Below are positions 23,401-36,369 of a stretch of DNA of 64,000 nucleotides, in pieces. The DNA comes from Gigaspora rosea (lineage: Eukaryota; Glomeromycota; Glomeromycetes; Diversisporales; Gigasporaceae). The stretch is from the NCBI GenBank assembly GCA_003550325.1, contig QKWP01000069.1, forward strand, positions 345,471 to 409,470, read 5' to 3'. Numbering within the stretch: position 1 is the stretch's first letter; each line of letters opens with the position of its first letter. The notes under the pieces are model-generated. The model saw only the letters and a program-made list of their open reading frames with translations. It was not told the DNA's origin and ran no database searches. The position numbers and the translations under genes were made by a program.

Positions 23401-23589
23401 AGGCGGGCGTTAAAAAGTTTAAAATTACATTTTTGACATGAACAATATAAGTTAACTAATGAACTAATCAAAAACATAACTATTGATATAAATTTTTGTA
23501 TCACTTTGGATTAAACGTTAAATGCTAGCCGGAGAATTAATTATGTATTTTACTTTGAGCGTGAATTTTTTTTTTCTTTCATTAAAAAA
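20433..23589. other. Gene-free AT-rich stretch with one TIR element
   Basis: No gene is seen apart from the MITE at 21421-21856, listed separately. The rest is AT-rich, with poly-A/T runs at about 21070 and 21548 and no clear repeat structure. Confidence 0.5.
21421..21856. mobile_element. TIR element, 436 bp
   Basis: The ends are 23-bp inverted repeats with two differences (tgcaggacatctcgtcatat / tgcaggacatctagtcacat). The interior is extremely AT-rich and repeats ttcagcact(a)tatatat several times. Non-coding; no certain target duplication. Confidence 0.7.
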
Positions 23590-25083
23590 ATGGACTCTGA
23601 ACAATTTCGTACACTTGCTTATAATTATCAATATGGAATCGATGTTAAAAAAGACGAAAAGAAGGCTTTTGATTATTATAAGATAGCAGCTGTGTTAGGA
23701 AATTCAGATGCGATGACTGAAGTTGGTATTTGTTACGATCAGGGAATAGGAGTAGAAATAAATTACCAGAAAGCATTTAAATATTATAAGAGATCTGCTG
23801 ATTTGGATAATGCTATTGCAATAAATAATGTTGGTTTTTGTTATGCTAATGGAAAGGGAGTTGATCAGGATTATTATAAAGCATTTGAATACTTTGAAAA
23901 AGCTGTTAATATGGGTGCTGATGGAGCAATGAATAATATCGCTCAATATTATCGAAATGGTATCGGTACAAAGAAAGATATTCAGAAGGAAATTATTGGT
24001 TCAGAAAATATAGAAGTCTTTTGAAAACTAATAAATCACCAGATCACATCAATCCTGAACTTAAGAAAATATTAGACGATGAGAGATTTAAATTATCTTG
24101 GATTGATTATAATGAGTTCAAAAATATCAATGTAGTGGGAAAAGGAGGATTTGCGACTGTTTATTCGGCAACTAGGTTCGATGTAATTAATACTACGTGG
24201 AAGGGTGTTGCATTTAAAGTAATTCATGATTCAAACTTAAATGTGCAAGAATTCATCCAGGAATTGACGAATTATTGTGAAATTGGTTACGAAAATCCTT
24301 CATTCTTGAACTGTTATGGAGTGTCAAGAAATGATTATGGTGATTACATTATTGTTATGCAGATTGCAACGATAGGTTCGTTACGACAAAATCTTCTACA
24401 AGTATCACAATTGGAATGGAAAGATAAATTGAGCCTTCTGTATTATATAGCTTTGGATCTCGAGTCGATTCATTCGCAAGAACTCGTTCACAGAGACTTA
24501 CACAGCGGAAACATTTTACAAACTTATATTTGCACAATGCATATATCACCGATCTGGACTTTCTAAAAAAGAAAAGGAAGGAAAAATTTGTAGAATTCTA
24601 CCGTATATAGCACCTGAAGTTTTGGTAGGTCAACCGTATACCCAAGCATCAGATATTTACAGTATTGGAGTAATCGCGACAGAGATTTCGAATGGACAAA
24701 GAGCATTTGATGGAATTCCATTTGATGATTATCTTGTATCACAAATCATTGGTGGATTAAGACCAGAATGTTTAGGACCAGATTGTTATATTAAATTAGC
24801 TATGAAATGTATGGATAAAGATTTTGATAACCGACCTACTGCAACAGAAATTATTGAAATAATAACTCGTTGGTTAGAAGAAATGGATCAGGAGGATGAT
24901 AATGAAATTAAAAAACAATTTTTGGAAGCCAATGAGATTAAACCTGAACCGATTAATCAAATACATTCACAGGAAATATATACTAGCAAGACATATGATA
25001 CGAAAAAAATTTCCGAATACATCAGTAAATCGATGAGTATTGTAGAAATCTCGAACAAGTTCTCAAATTTAGATTTAAATTAA
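23590..25083 (+). pseudogene. Sel1-repeat plus tyrosine-kinase-like protein, three frameshifts
   Basis: From the ATG at 23590, about four Sel1 repeats of 36 residues (for example KAFKYYKRSADLDNAIAINN) form a helical scaffold. A kinase domain follows: glycine loop GKGGFATVY (24138-24164), lysine strand VAFKVI, catalytic HRDLHSGN (24489-24512), a DLG-type metal motif near 24551, and YIAPEVL before the activation-segment helix. The C-terminal tail is acidic. The reading frame changes three times: near 23985, near 24521 and near 24556. Each change can be explained by one missing or extra base in or next to a short homopolymer. Apart from this, every kinase motif is intact. It may be a recent pseudogene or a sequencing artefact. 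Sel1-kinase proteins are abundant in Rhizophagus and are presumed to act in signalling. Confidence 0.8.
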
Positions 25084-25699
25084 ATTATTTAATGAGTCCA
25101 TTTTGGAAGGGGCAACTATAGGAATTTTTCTTTGTTGAAGCAATGTTCTTTCTTTTGCATTTGTTTTTATTCTCTCTTTTACAATTTTTAATCCCATTAT
25201 ATTACAATTAAATATATATTTTTTGCTAAATCTATTTATTTTATATTATTTCTTATTATTGTATTTTTTTTTTATGTTTGTTTCTTTAAAATAAAGGCTT
25301 TGAAATCATTCCTTTTTTTTCATAAAAATTTGTGCTTCTGGAATATTGCATTAAAAGTATATGTCTTAAAAGACAATGACATAATCAAATGTTTTGTAAG
25401 TAAAGTCATAAGTATTTTGCAAAGATAGTAATTGTGCTAATGTAAAACTGACTAACTTTGCACGGCATATAAACAACTTCGTTTTGTTGCTAGTTATTTT
25501 AATTAATGAATCTTAATTTTAATAATATAACCAGAATTGTTTATTAATTTTTATTTTAAAAATCAAAAATCAAATATTAAAGTACATAGAATTAGTAACA
25601 TTAAATTAAACATTTGTTCAAATATTGGTTTGGTTTAAATTTGTTTAAAAATTTGTTATGAGGCAAGTTCACTAATTCTATTTTAAATATTGAAGGAAT
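25084..25699. other. No gene seen
   Basis: AT-rich region downstream of the kinase locus, with T-rich runs at 25260-25320. No repeat boundary could be placed. Confidence 0.5.
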
Positions 25700-26320
25700 C
25701 CCTATAAGAAAAATGTGGGATGGAAACGGATAGGCACGGGTCAAGGTCCGGTATTGTACGGGTATGACCTGAGTTGGTTCGGATTCGGTGGACCATGTGG
25801 GACCGTGTGCCCATGCCAATTGGACCGTAAATGGCACGGGTTTTGCAGCAGTTTTTACTAGTCGAATCGGCACGGGATTTGGCACGGGTAATGAACGTAA
25901 ATTCACGTGCCACCGCGATAACGATGTGGATTAACTATTAAACCATAAATTTACATAAGTAATCAATATAAGATTATCAAGCTAACTGCATATGAAGCAA
26001 AAAATTTTGTAAGGAATTTTTTTTGTTAAGGCACACAGGGAAGCTTCATTAGTGAAATCATGAAATATCGCTCTTTTTTTAATCCTTTACTGATCTTTCG
26101 CTCTCCACGAAACGAGCCAACACGTATCACGAGCCAATACGCGTGTAACGTACACATACGTGTCATCTGAACGTGCCATTTCATATGACGTGATATTAAG
26201 TGCCACCCTTTGCCGCAATGTCCGTGCCATTTTTACTGTGCCATTCCGTAAAATGTTCCTGCCATTTCGAGCATTCCTGACACCAACCGTACCACAACCC
26301 GTACCACTTTTCTTATAGGG
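25700..26320. mobile_element. MITE family M5 (ccctataagaaaa), full copy
   Basis: The ends are inverted: ccctataagaaaaatgtgg at the left and ccacttttcttataggg at the right. The subterminal zones are unusually GC-rich for this window and repeat ggcacgg, cgtgcca and acgggt many times. The right half holds the conserved block gaagcttcattagtgaaatcatga...ttcgctctccacgaaacgagcc, which is found again near 28150-28250, 54130-54240 and 59041. Non-coding. Confidence 0.7.
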
Positions 26321-26570
26321 AATTGTATCTACCGAATAACATATTTTTTTAACCCTAATCAATATTTCGTTCTTCATAATTAGGCTGGAGCAGAGAGGAC
26401 GAGGTGGAAGACCTTTGAACCACTCTATGGGATTTGTTGATGTCCAGCTCCAGCTCCTGCTATTGTATCAACGATCCTCTATAGAACTTTAATCAGCGAT
26501 CTGATCATTGAGCAGAAAATAAAAGCAAACTAATCAATAATAACAAGTTATGCGGCTGACCATGTGCTAG

Positions 26571-28260
26571 CCCTATAAGAAAAGTGGTACAGGTGGTGGT
26601 ACGGGTTGGTGTCGGGAATGCTCGAAATGGCACAGATCTTGTGGCACATGCAGAAACGTTTTACGGAATGGCACGGTAAAAATGGCACGGTGTGGTGGGC
26701 TAAGCTATCGGTCTAAATACTAAATACAACTAACAACACTATCAACTACTCAAAACTATGTCTAACAATCCGGCAAGACTCTTGATCTTCGAATTGGTAG
26801 GCAAAAAGAGACGTGGTTGATTTGGTCTGGGTCTCGAAGGTCTTGTAGGGTCTTGCTGCGGCTTGGATAACGAAGATAAGTATAGCTTCTATTTCTTTTA
26901 TATGTCTCCTGTGGGTGGTCCTAAATCCACTCTACTTATATATTTCTTTTATTCTAGAGTGTAAGATTAACGGGTTAAATATAATCGCTAATATGATTAA
27001 CGATCGGCAGGACGATGGAACTGATGCAGGTGATTAATCAAACAATGACAGAGATTGATTGTTTGATATATCAGGTAATCAATAGGGGTTTAATCAATTA
27101 ATGTTTATATAAGAGGTGATTAATTTAATCTGTCTTTCTTAACGGGATTATAAACTAGAACTGGGTTCAAGATGTGGGTCATAACAATACGACTTTAACT
27201 TAGAAACACAAGTATTTTTACGGGTATAAGGTAAGTTCAATAAGCGATTTTTATCGTAACAAATGGGTTTAACAACAAAGGAAACTTCTTAACACTTCTA
27301 CTCTTATTTCGAAGGTTAGAATTCTTATCTTTTCTAAACTCAAACTCAACTGAGTTATCTTTATTGAAGTGCAAAAAGGGGGTCTTATATACTTTTTTCC
27401 TCTTAATAAATACATTGATTTTAGACTACTCTAACTAATTCTAACTAACTCTATTCTATTTCTTTAGATTCATTTCTACACACAATGATTATACTTTGCC
27501 TTGCACAAAAGTTTGGAGGCGAATTCCTTCGCCTCAAGGTGTACTTGTGGCAGTAAAGGCTTCTTGGGCTTTTCGTTTGTGCCAGAGCCAAAATTCATGC
27601 GCCAGTACCATAATATTATCAGAACTAAAGACTAAGCTAAATATATTGTTTAACTAAAGGGGGTGTAAACAAACATTGGATACGGAATGCCATATGCGAA
27701 ACCGCAATAAATTATATACCTTAGCGGAATAAAGGGGAATAAACAAACATTAGCAGAAAAACCACCACATGTAAAAACCGGTATGTGCTTATTATTTAAG
27801 GAAACAAACAAATACTAGCAATGAAATGTCATTAACATGAACTAGTTCGTTACCTTGGCATGCACAGTTAGCATGTGCTTGTCCCGAATTTACTGCGTCA
27901 AATTGCTTATTCTATTTGGAGCTAAGGTGATTCCACTATCTACGTTTCATATTAGGAGAAATATTACTATCGTAACGATGTAAACAAACAGAAAATACTC
28001 TGAGATACACAAAAAAAGAAAAAGTCCTGTGACCGGAACCCTTCACAATGGACATTACAGCAAAGTGTGGCACATAATATCACGTCATATAAAATGGTAC
28101 GTTTAGGTAACACATATGTGTATATTACACACATATTGGCTTGTGATGCGTGTTGGCTTGTTTCGTGGAGAGCAAAAGATCAGTAAAGGATTTTTTTAAA
28201 AACAGAGTGATATCTCATGATTTCACTAATGAAGCTTCGCTATGGAATTTTTTTTTTTGT
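26571..28260. mobile_element. M5 copy interrupted by an unidentified insertion
   Basis: An M5 left end starts at 26571 (ccctataagaaaagtggtac) and continues to about 26700. Sequence typical of the M5 right half (gtggcacataatatcacgtc, cgtgttggcttgtttcgtggagagc) resumes at about 28060 and runs to 28260. The intervening ~1.35 kb lacks genes. It includes LTR-like fragments near 27220-27260 (gggtataaggtaag...ttatcgtaaca) and a small hairpin gaggcgaattccttcgcctc at 27512. The intervening piece may be a degenerate LTR-type insertion; this is uncertain. Confidence 0.45.
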
Positions 28261-28447
28261 TGTTAAGGTGAGGTTTTGCCTCTATCTTTATTGATAAACT
28301 GTGTGAGATTCCTCACGGAGTTTCTCAATATTATAAGAATATTTTTAATACAGTTTATATTACAAGAGTTGAGACTCAGACTATAGACAAAATTAATATT
28401 ATCTAATTTATCTGCAACCTAAACCTACTAGAGTGGTTAAAACTTAC

Positions 28448-31067
28448 CTAGATCTGGATATAGAGTATAGAATTAGTATTTGAGCTATATTTGATGCATT
28501 GATAGGACCAGGTATCAATTTTTCGAAGTGCACGACCAGTAGGTGGACATGTATTAGTATCTTCCTCATGTAACTGGTCAGGAAGACCACAGATGCAACT
28601 ATAGATATAGTGAGTTCTAGTATGTTTATATACAGAAGTATGTGGATTTGGAAGAATAGTAGATGTTGAGCTAAAGTTTTGAGAGGTTTTCCATTGTGCA
28701 AGTTTAGCACAGTAAGGTTTCCAAAGTTGTTTATAAGTATTATAAGAGATATTTAGGAGAATTTTAATAGCAATATTGGAAGCTATTTTGTAAGAAGAAT
28801 ATTGGAATATTGTATTAATTAATGGAAGTGGAATAAAGCCTTGAATGGTAGTTATAAATGAGGGGATATTGAAGGGAGGATTGTAATTAGGATTTAAGCA
28901 TTGATGATTAATAAGATTTGTACGAAGTTGTTGAATCTGAATTTCTGTTATGTCTGAGAGATCTGAGAATGAGAATTGTGTAATAGTATTATGGATGATT
29001 TGGAATATATAATTATATCTAGTACAAAGTAGCCAATGAAATTGGCTTTCAGGTTGGTTGCAGGAAATACATTTTGTGTGNNNNNNNNNNNNNNNNNNNN
29101 NNNNNNNNNNNNNNNNNNNNNNNNNNNNNNNNNNNNNNNNNNNNNNNNNNNNNNNNNNNNNNNNNNNNNNNNNNNNNNNNNNNNNNNNNNNNNNNNNNNN
29201 NNNNNNNNNNNNNNNNNNNNNNNNNNNNNNNNNNNNNNNNNNNNNNNNNNNNNNNNNNNNNNNNNNNNNNNNNNNNNNNNNNNNNNNNNNNNNNNNNNNN
29301 NNNNNNNNNNNNNNNNNNNNNNNNNNNNNNNNNNNNNNNNNNNNNNNNNNNNNNNNNNNNNNNNNNNNNNNNNNNNNNNNNNNNNNNNNNNNNNNNNNNN
29401 NNNNNNNNNNNNNNNNNNNNNNNNNNNNNNNNNNNNNNNNNNNNNNNNNNNNNNNNNNNNNNNNNNNNNNNNNNNNNNNNNNNNNNNNNNNNNNNNNNNN
29501 NNNNNNNNNNNNNNNNNNNNNNNNNNNNNNNNNNNNNNNNNNNNNNNNNNNNNNNNNNNNNNNNNNNNNNNNNNNNNNNNNNNNNNNNNNNNNNNNNNNN
29601 NNNNNNNNNNNNNNNNNNNNNNNNNNNNNNNNNNNNNNNNNNNNNNNNNNNNNNNNNNNNNNNNNNNNNNNNNNNNNNNNNNNNNNNNNNNNNNNNNNNN
29701 NNNNNNNNNNNNNNNNNNNNNNNNNNNNNNNNNNNNNNNNNNNNNNNNNNNNNNNNNNNNNNNNNNNNNNNNNNNNNNNNNNNNNNNNNNNNNNNNNNNN
29801 NNNNNNNNNNNNNNNNNNCGTCTTTAACCAATCAATATCGTGAAATTTGATTGATCCCGGATCAGTCCGAAAATCAAAACAAATAATTAAACTCAAATAT
29901 CTCAAAATAAAATATATGTAAAAATGGGCCCTTTTAATTGAAGACACTCCATATTTTGCTAGTGTTGTATTTAGTGTTTAGAAGGGTCTTGTATTTTGAA
30001 ATAATAGATTGAGAGTCAGTATATATGTGAATAGTACTATTTCAAGAACATGTACAAATAGCTGATAGTATTGCAGTTAGTTCTGCTTTGTATGATGATG
30101 GCCAGTTTTAGATTTGTGCAAAGAACTGGTGGATAATCGAGTTGTTGTAAATCTGTATCCAGGCAATGCCCATTGAGCATCTTGAGTTACCAAGATTGGT
30201 AACAGATCCATTGGTATAAAAAGTAAATTCTGAAAGAATAGTATTTGCTTGTGCTATTTGTTGCAATGTATTAGTTGAAGTATTTAGAGAAAAATTCTCA
30301 TTTATTGCCGTAGGGTGAATTGATATAGAAGGTAAAGTTGGTATTGAAAATGGATGGCGAGATGCTATAGATAAAAGTAGATCAAGATAGTTGGCAATAA
30401 ACTTGAGTTTGTTTGATGTTTGTTTGTAAACTTTTCTACCCAAAAATTTAGTAGATAAAGTTGCAGAAATGTCAATAGTACAATTGTTTTGGATTCTTTT
30501 TGAGTTAAATAAACAACCAGTACATTGATAACAAACAATATTTGAAATTGGATATAAAAATGTCTTTGTTTCATCAATTTCAGAAGTCCAGTGTGTAATA
30601 GAGATAGTGGTGGTTTGTGGGTTAAAGCGTCTAGCTTTTCCCATAATAATGTTTTGTTCTTTGTATGTTATAAGCCAAGGCTTGTTTTTAGTATTAAAAT
30701 GACCAGTAGTGTAGGATAAAGAGTTGATTGAAGGTAGTTGGAGTGTAGATATAAGTTTTCTAGTAGTGGAGTTAGTAGTTATTTTACTTTCTAGTATAGT
30801 AAACCATTTAGGTATCTTGCCTGGTATAAGAGAATTAATTCTTGGTGAAATATGTTCCCATGTAAGGAGTACAGAGTTGTCAAAGGATGTAAGTTGTTCA
30901 AGAAATATAATATGCTTAGATCGAAGTTGACATTTAAATATTGGATAGTGAGTATGAGTTTGCAGTACCTGGAATTTTATTTGGGCATTTGTATATACAA
31001 ATTTTAGTAAAAAATTTTTTTTATTAGAGCCCAAAATTGGTTTTAGATTTTTTTTAAAATTAAGCAA
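28448..31067 (-). pseudogene. LINE-like retroelement, RNase H region, decayed and split by a gap
   Basis: On the minus strand a 319-residue open part (31067-30108) ends in FTFYTNGSV...SMGIAWIQ, the first strand of an RNase H domain. The usual catalytic Asp of YTDGS is replaced by Asn. After the stop at 30108 the same domain continues with in-frame stops: YKAELTAI (about 30080-30100) and IYTDSQSI (about 30010-30028) supply the Glu and second Asp. Beyond the assembly gap, 29080-28450 encodes a CxxC...HWLLC segment, such as follows RNase H in fungal non-LTR elements. A second Zn-like cluster (CYQCTGC) lies in the first part. RNase H removes RNA from RNA-DNA hybrids during reverse transcription. 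This copy is dead. Confidence 0.7.
29081..29818. other. Assembly gap (738 N)
   Basis: A run of N bases inside the RNase H relic. All apparent frames across it are artefacts. The sequence to its right (tttgattgatcccggatcagtccg) matches part of the element at 63578-63932, so a repeat probably caused the gap. Confidence 0.99.
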
Positions 31068-31146
31068 ATAAACAAAATTTTAGATTATATCTGATCTTAA
31101 ATTTTGATTGGCTATTCTAATAGATTTGTATAAGATAGTATAAAAA

Positions 31147-31728
31147 TACCACAATAGAGTTAACAGCTCTATTCAGATTTATATATCCAGATATATCTAT
31201 GTCATGTGGTATAACGTGACATAGTGTTTTTATATCTGGATATAAATAAATCCAGATTTAAATTTAAATTCGAATATATTATGTTAAGGGTAGGATGTAC
31301 ATAGATCATTTTTCATATGATCTATGTGTATATTAAATTTTTATATAGTAAATAAAAAAATACTTCTAATAAAACTTTTTAGCATTTTAACCAATTGGTA
31401 TCAAATTTATGTAATATATAGTTTAATCTAGTTTGTTTCTAATAGTGAAGTTGTGCAATATGTATTGCTTTAAAAAAAATTAACTTCATATATAATTAAA
31501 ATCTTCCGAGGTCGCTATATGTTTTTTCTGGATAGTACAAAGAATTGCTAATTCTGATTGGTCGAATCATGTGATGTTTACATGATATTATATGTTATTG
31601 TTACACAATATTGATCTATATTCTATTTTATATGAATTTGGAAATGTTGACACCCTACCCTTAAAACTAGATAAATCTGAATATAAAAATTATATCCAGA
31701 TAGAGGTATTAACTCTATACCACAAGTA
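31147..31728. mobile_element. Inverted-repeat element hosting an M3 insertion
   Basis: The left part (taccacaatagagttaacagctctattc) and the complement of the right part (gtggtatagagttaatacctctatc) are similar. The left half also forms its own hairpin (31170-31252) around gtcatgtggtataacgtgac. The M3 element at 31288-31660 sits inside. Confidence 0.4.
31288..31660. mobile_element. TTAA-flanked element family M3, copy 2 (373 bp)
   Basis: TTAA at 31284-31287 and 31661-31664. Ends gggtaggatgtacatagatca and ...gacaccctaccc are inverted. The interior shares tactaataaaactttttag-type sequence and a ctgattggtcgaat segment with copy 1. It is shorter than the other two copies. Confidence 0.7.
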
Positions 31729-32458
31729 CATTTTAGTAAAACTTTTTATAATTAATCAAATTAGTAGATTTATTATATAATTTGAAAATTTATTTTCAAA
31801 ATATAAAGTGGTGTTTTAGAACCAAATGGACTACATTTTTCTAGTATTAGAATTGTCCTAATTTCTAATAAAATTTAATATAAAAAATTGCATGACTTAC
31901 TATTTGTAATTGAGCTAGTTTGTTTTAGAAATAATATGATTTCTATTGTAATTTGCTATATAAAAATTTAGCTACAGAGCTTACAAGAGATTGTAATAAC
32001 AAATAGTATATAATTAAACTTGAGTTGGTTTGTACTAGGATTATTATAATTTATGTTATAGTTTATTGTAAAAAATTTACTAAGAACATATTAGCTATAG
32101 TGTTATACAGTAAATAATATTAGTTGATTTGATATTAGTTAATTTGGTCAACTTAGCTAAGTTAGTTATTTTTGTAAAAAATTGGCTTAGTTGATTAAAT
32201 GTATAAATTCTAGCATAGAATAATATTGAAGATTTTATATAGTATATAATTATATTGGAATTAGCTAGTATTTGTATACAAAATCTTGCAATTATTAAAT
32301 AAATATATATAATAAAGCAAGAATATGAATATATATAAAAACTTAGCATATTATATTTTTATATCTGATAAAATATTTGTTCTTGTATTTTGTATTGCAT
32401 AAAATTGTTTAATTTTTAAAATGTAATATAGTACCTGATTTATAATTTATTTCTTATT

Positions 32459-33370
32459 GTCCGAAGCAAAGCGAAGGACTTTTAGTTTCTTTGTATTGTG
32501 ATACAAAAGTTACTTTCTTGATGCATCACATATCAAAATATCAAAAATGCAACTTTGCACTTTTCGTCTGTCCACTCACATGATTTTTAAATTATTTTTA
32601 ATTGGCCAATTTATGAAATTGATAATAACTTTTGATCCACTAGTCCGTTTTGGATTATTTAACTATCAAACTGTTCATCTCGATGAGACGATTCTAACAA
32701 GCCCAAAATCGCTAAAATCCAATTACAGAATCCCAAGTTCGTTTATCACTAAGTAAATTTCTTTACTATTGAATAACTTTTGATCTACAAGGCTGTTTCG
32801 GATGATTTAACCATCAAAACGTTCATCTCAGTGAGACGATTCTAACAAGCCCAAAATCGTTAAATTCCAATCACAGGTCCAAAGATCGATAAAGATTTAT
32901 CAATTATTTAATCAAATTAATTTTTATATATAAATCAATTTGATTAAATTATTGATAAATCTTTATTGATCTCTTGATTCTGTGATTGGAATTATACAAT
33001 TTGGTCTTGTTAGAATCGTCTCACTGAGACAAACATTTTGGTGGTTAAATCATTTAAAACAGCCCTGTAGATCAAAGTTATTCAATAGTAAAGAAATTTA
33101 CTTAGTAATGAAGATCTTGGGATCCTGTGATTCGATTTTAACGATTTTGGGCTTATTAGAATCATCTCATCAAGATGAACATTTTGATAGTTAAATTATC
33201 TAAAATGGTCTAGTGTATTAAAAGTTATTATTAATTCCATAAATTAGAACATATATAAAATTTATAGTACAAGAAATAAAATTGAGTTTTAGAAAAACAA
33301 TACTATGCTTTTATTTAGTAAATAGCAAACTTTTTAGCTATTAAATTTATATAAATATTTAGCTTCGGAC
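32459..33370. mobile_element. Giant fold-back element (~912 bp)
   Basis: The ends are inverted (gtccgaagc / gcttcggac). Arms of about 300 bp (32620-32925 and 32935-33240) are complementary, with the centre near 32928 in attaatttttatatataaat. Each arm itself holds two diverged tandem copies of a block with cttttgatc..gtttcggat and gagacgattctaacaagccc. Open frames inside are products of the repeats and are not counted as genes. Confidence 0.7.
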
Positions 33371-35167
33371 AAACAATGCTATGCATTTACCTAGTATAGC
33401 CGCTTAATTGTTAATCTTGATTGCTATTATACTATTTTATATATTAGATATAGAATAAGATTTTGATTCTAGATCTGATTTCTTTTTTGTATTTTTGATT
33501 TTTGATTCATTTGTTATTCCTATAGCAAAATTTGTAAAATTATAAATACTAATTCCAAATTCACCTTTCAAATTGCTTTATAATTTTTGTGTTTCTTGGC
33601 ATTAACCTTACCTTTCTAGTATTAGATATTATTATATATTTTTTATAGCTTAATTATATGGACATTATTCAAGAAGCGTAAAACATAGTAGTAACAGTAT
33701 AAACATAGTAATAGTGGTGTAGTCATAGTTGTTGGAGTGTAAACTTATCTAAGATTCAGAAGTAATATAAATGGTTGGTCCCACCTTTTGTTGATCATCT
33801 ATGCATTTAATGTATGCTCTCCTTAAATTAAAAAACTTAAAAATACATTCTTACACCAGGAGCGGAGTATGAAATATGAAGTGTATGGTTTACAGGCAAC
33901 TTAAGTGGAGTCCGCAATTCTGGGCATCTGATTGGATAGTCATTCCTTGTAATTTTGTGTACCATGTGTGCTGATGTTTCATGCTTTTATATTGATATTT
34001 AAGGGATTCTGTAATGATTACCGTGCATGCGAAAAATTGGAGTTCAGTCAACTATAATATGCGGTACTATGAGAATTAATTTTTAACTATTTTTTGAATC
34101 TTATGATCAGGATAGTGATAGTGATCAGATAGTGATAGAGTTATTTACCGATATATTTAATTTAATAGTAAAGAATGTCTTGTGGAGTTTTTGATGTTTA
34201 AAGCAAATGGCTCTATTTTTCTCAATTATTTATTTTTACTATTATACTACAAAATAATTTATTGATATTGCATTTGTTAATTGTTACCCTTTAACATCTT
34301 ATTGTCCTCTTAAAAACTATTATTATTGTTCTTGTATTATATAACCTTAAAATTAATACCTTACCAATGCCCTCCCTATATTGTTTAGTGAACTAACTTT
34401 TAAATTGATTGCATAATTAATTAGACCAAATTAAGTGATATCCCAACTTGGATCCAAGTGATTCGTAACTTGTATATATATATTTTTTTTAACTAGTGGT
34501 CTGCTTTTATTAAAGAGTTTGTAATATAATTTACATTATTTTAGCTATGACAAGTTATAGTGCTACACTATATTTGCCAGCTACTAACTAAAATTCTCCT
34601 TATTTAATAAAAACTCACTTGGTACTGAAGTACCCAGGTGTGATCTGCTATGACAACTAGTTCTTCTCATACAGAGACCCGCAACCAGTGTTTAAAATTT
34701 GATTTTATTTCAATATGCGGAAAAGATTAATAATTTTTGTAAACATAATAAAAATTCAAAAATTGATGTGAGACATATATGACATATGATAAAATCTGCA
34801 GATTCAAAGAAATTTTACTTGTAGAATTAATTTTTAATTTGTGCACCACAGATTTTGCATATAGATTTTAAATACTGCCTGCAACTCACTGCAAGCTACC
34901 CCCGTACTCACTGAATGGCTGCTATTAGCCTTGTCAAAACCGCCTTTTTCTTTAAATCCTTCTCATCTAGCTTCGATAGTGGAATGATTTTACTCAAAAT
35001 TCAACTCAAAAAAAAATATAAAACGAAATCTAAAGAAGAGTATAAAAGAGGAGAGTACTACTAAACCTAAATGAGTTACCAAAGAAACATAACAAAAAAA
35101 AGAAAAAAACGAAACAAGATGAAAAAGACAAAGAAAAGACTAATTCTGACAAATATGAAATGAAATA
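33371..35167. other. No gene seen; possible old retroelement sequence
   Basis: The segment around 34480-35060 resembles 3110-3500 in order of motifs (acccaggtgtgatctgcta against acccaggtgtcc...gacctgcta; aaccgcctttttctttaaatcc against aaccgcctactttttaaaccc). Both may be decayed copies of one element, but no protein can be read. Confidence 0.4.
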
Positions 35168-36367
35168 CAGTCAGACCTCCATATAGTCACCCTCTATATA
35201 GTCACAAAACCAATATAATCACTTTTGTAAGTTTACCAACCTTTTTACTATAATTTTCACCTCTATATAAGCACATTTGCATTATAATCACAATCACAAT
35301 TTTTTATTTACCATCTATATAAAACTACCCCTACATAATCACATTATTATTATAATATTTTGAATTAATTATTTTATTATTATAAATATTTTTTTAAGTT
35401 ATTAATTATTATTTTTAACAAGTAAAAATTTTTAAATTTGTTTTTTTTTAATAATCGATTATCTTTTCTACATATAAAACTTAAAATTATACTAAGCAAA
35501 TCGAAAAAATGCTATAAGTAACATTGTTCAGGAGACAAAATTACACATATTCTAAAATTTTCAAATAATTTGAATAACATTTTATTATTTCACTTTTACA
35601 ATTTACGTTTAGGCGAAAAAAATTAAAAAAATTAAAATTTTTTAAATTAATCGTAAATTATAAAAGTGTATTAATAAAATTTTAACCAAATTATCTTAAA
35701 ATTTTAGAGTATATGTAATTTTGTATCCCGAACAACTTTACTTAGATCATTTTTATCGATTTACTTTAGATAATTTTAACTTTTATATGTAGCTACGATA
35801 TACGATTATTTTAAAAAAATTTTTTTAAATTTTTTTAAAATAATCGTATATCGTAGCTACATATTAAAGATAAAATTATCTAAAGTAAATCGATAAAAAT
35901 GATCTAAGTAAAGTTGTTCGGGATACAAAATTATATATACTCTGAAATTTTGAGATAATTTGGTTAAAAATTTATTAATACACATTTATAATTTACGATT
36001 AAGTTAAAAAAATTTTAATATTTTTAATTTTTTCGCCTAAACGTAAATTGTAAAAGTGTAATAATAAAATGTTATTTAAATTATTTGAAAATTTCAGAAT
36101 ATATGTAATTTTGTCTCCTGAACAATGTTACTTATAGCATTTTTTTCGATTTGCTTAGTATAATTTTAACTTTTATATGTAGAAAAGATAATCGATTATA
36201 TAAAAAATAAAAATTTTTATTTATTAAAACTTCTATATAATCACAATTTTGTTTTTATATGCAATTTTATTATAATAGTGATTATATAGAATTCCTCTAT
36301 ATTAGTCACATCTATATCATCACCACTTTTTGTATCCTGAGGGTGTGATTATATAGAGGTTTGACTG
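35168..36367. mobile_element. pogo-like palindromic element, copy 1 (1200 bp)
   Basis: Ends cagtcagacctccatatagtc and its complement, with TA at 35166-35167 and 36368-36369. Almost the whole element is one inverted repeat centred near 35823: ttattatttcacttttacaatttacg...aaggcgaaa mirrors tcgcctaaacgtaaattgtaaaagtg. It has no transposase. CAG...CTG ends with TA targets are typical of the pogo/Tigger branch of Tc1/mariner. Confidence 0.8.
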
Positions 36368-36369
36368 TA

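Noticed and set aside
28448..29947. Long frames of about 260-500 residues over 29081-29818
   Set aside because: They read through N bases of the assembly gap.
32547..33194. Two ~70-residue frames (32547-32756 and 32982-33194)
   Set aside because: They lie in the arms of the 0.9-kb palindrome and have no family motif.
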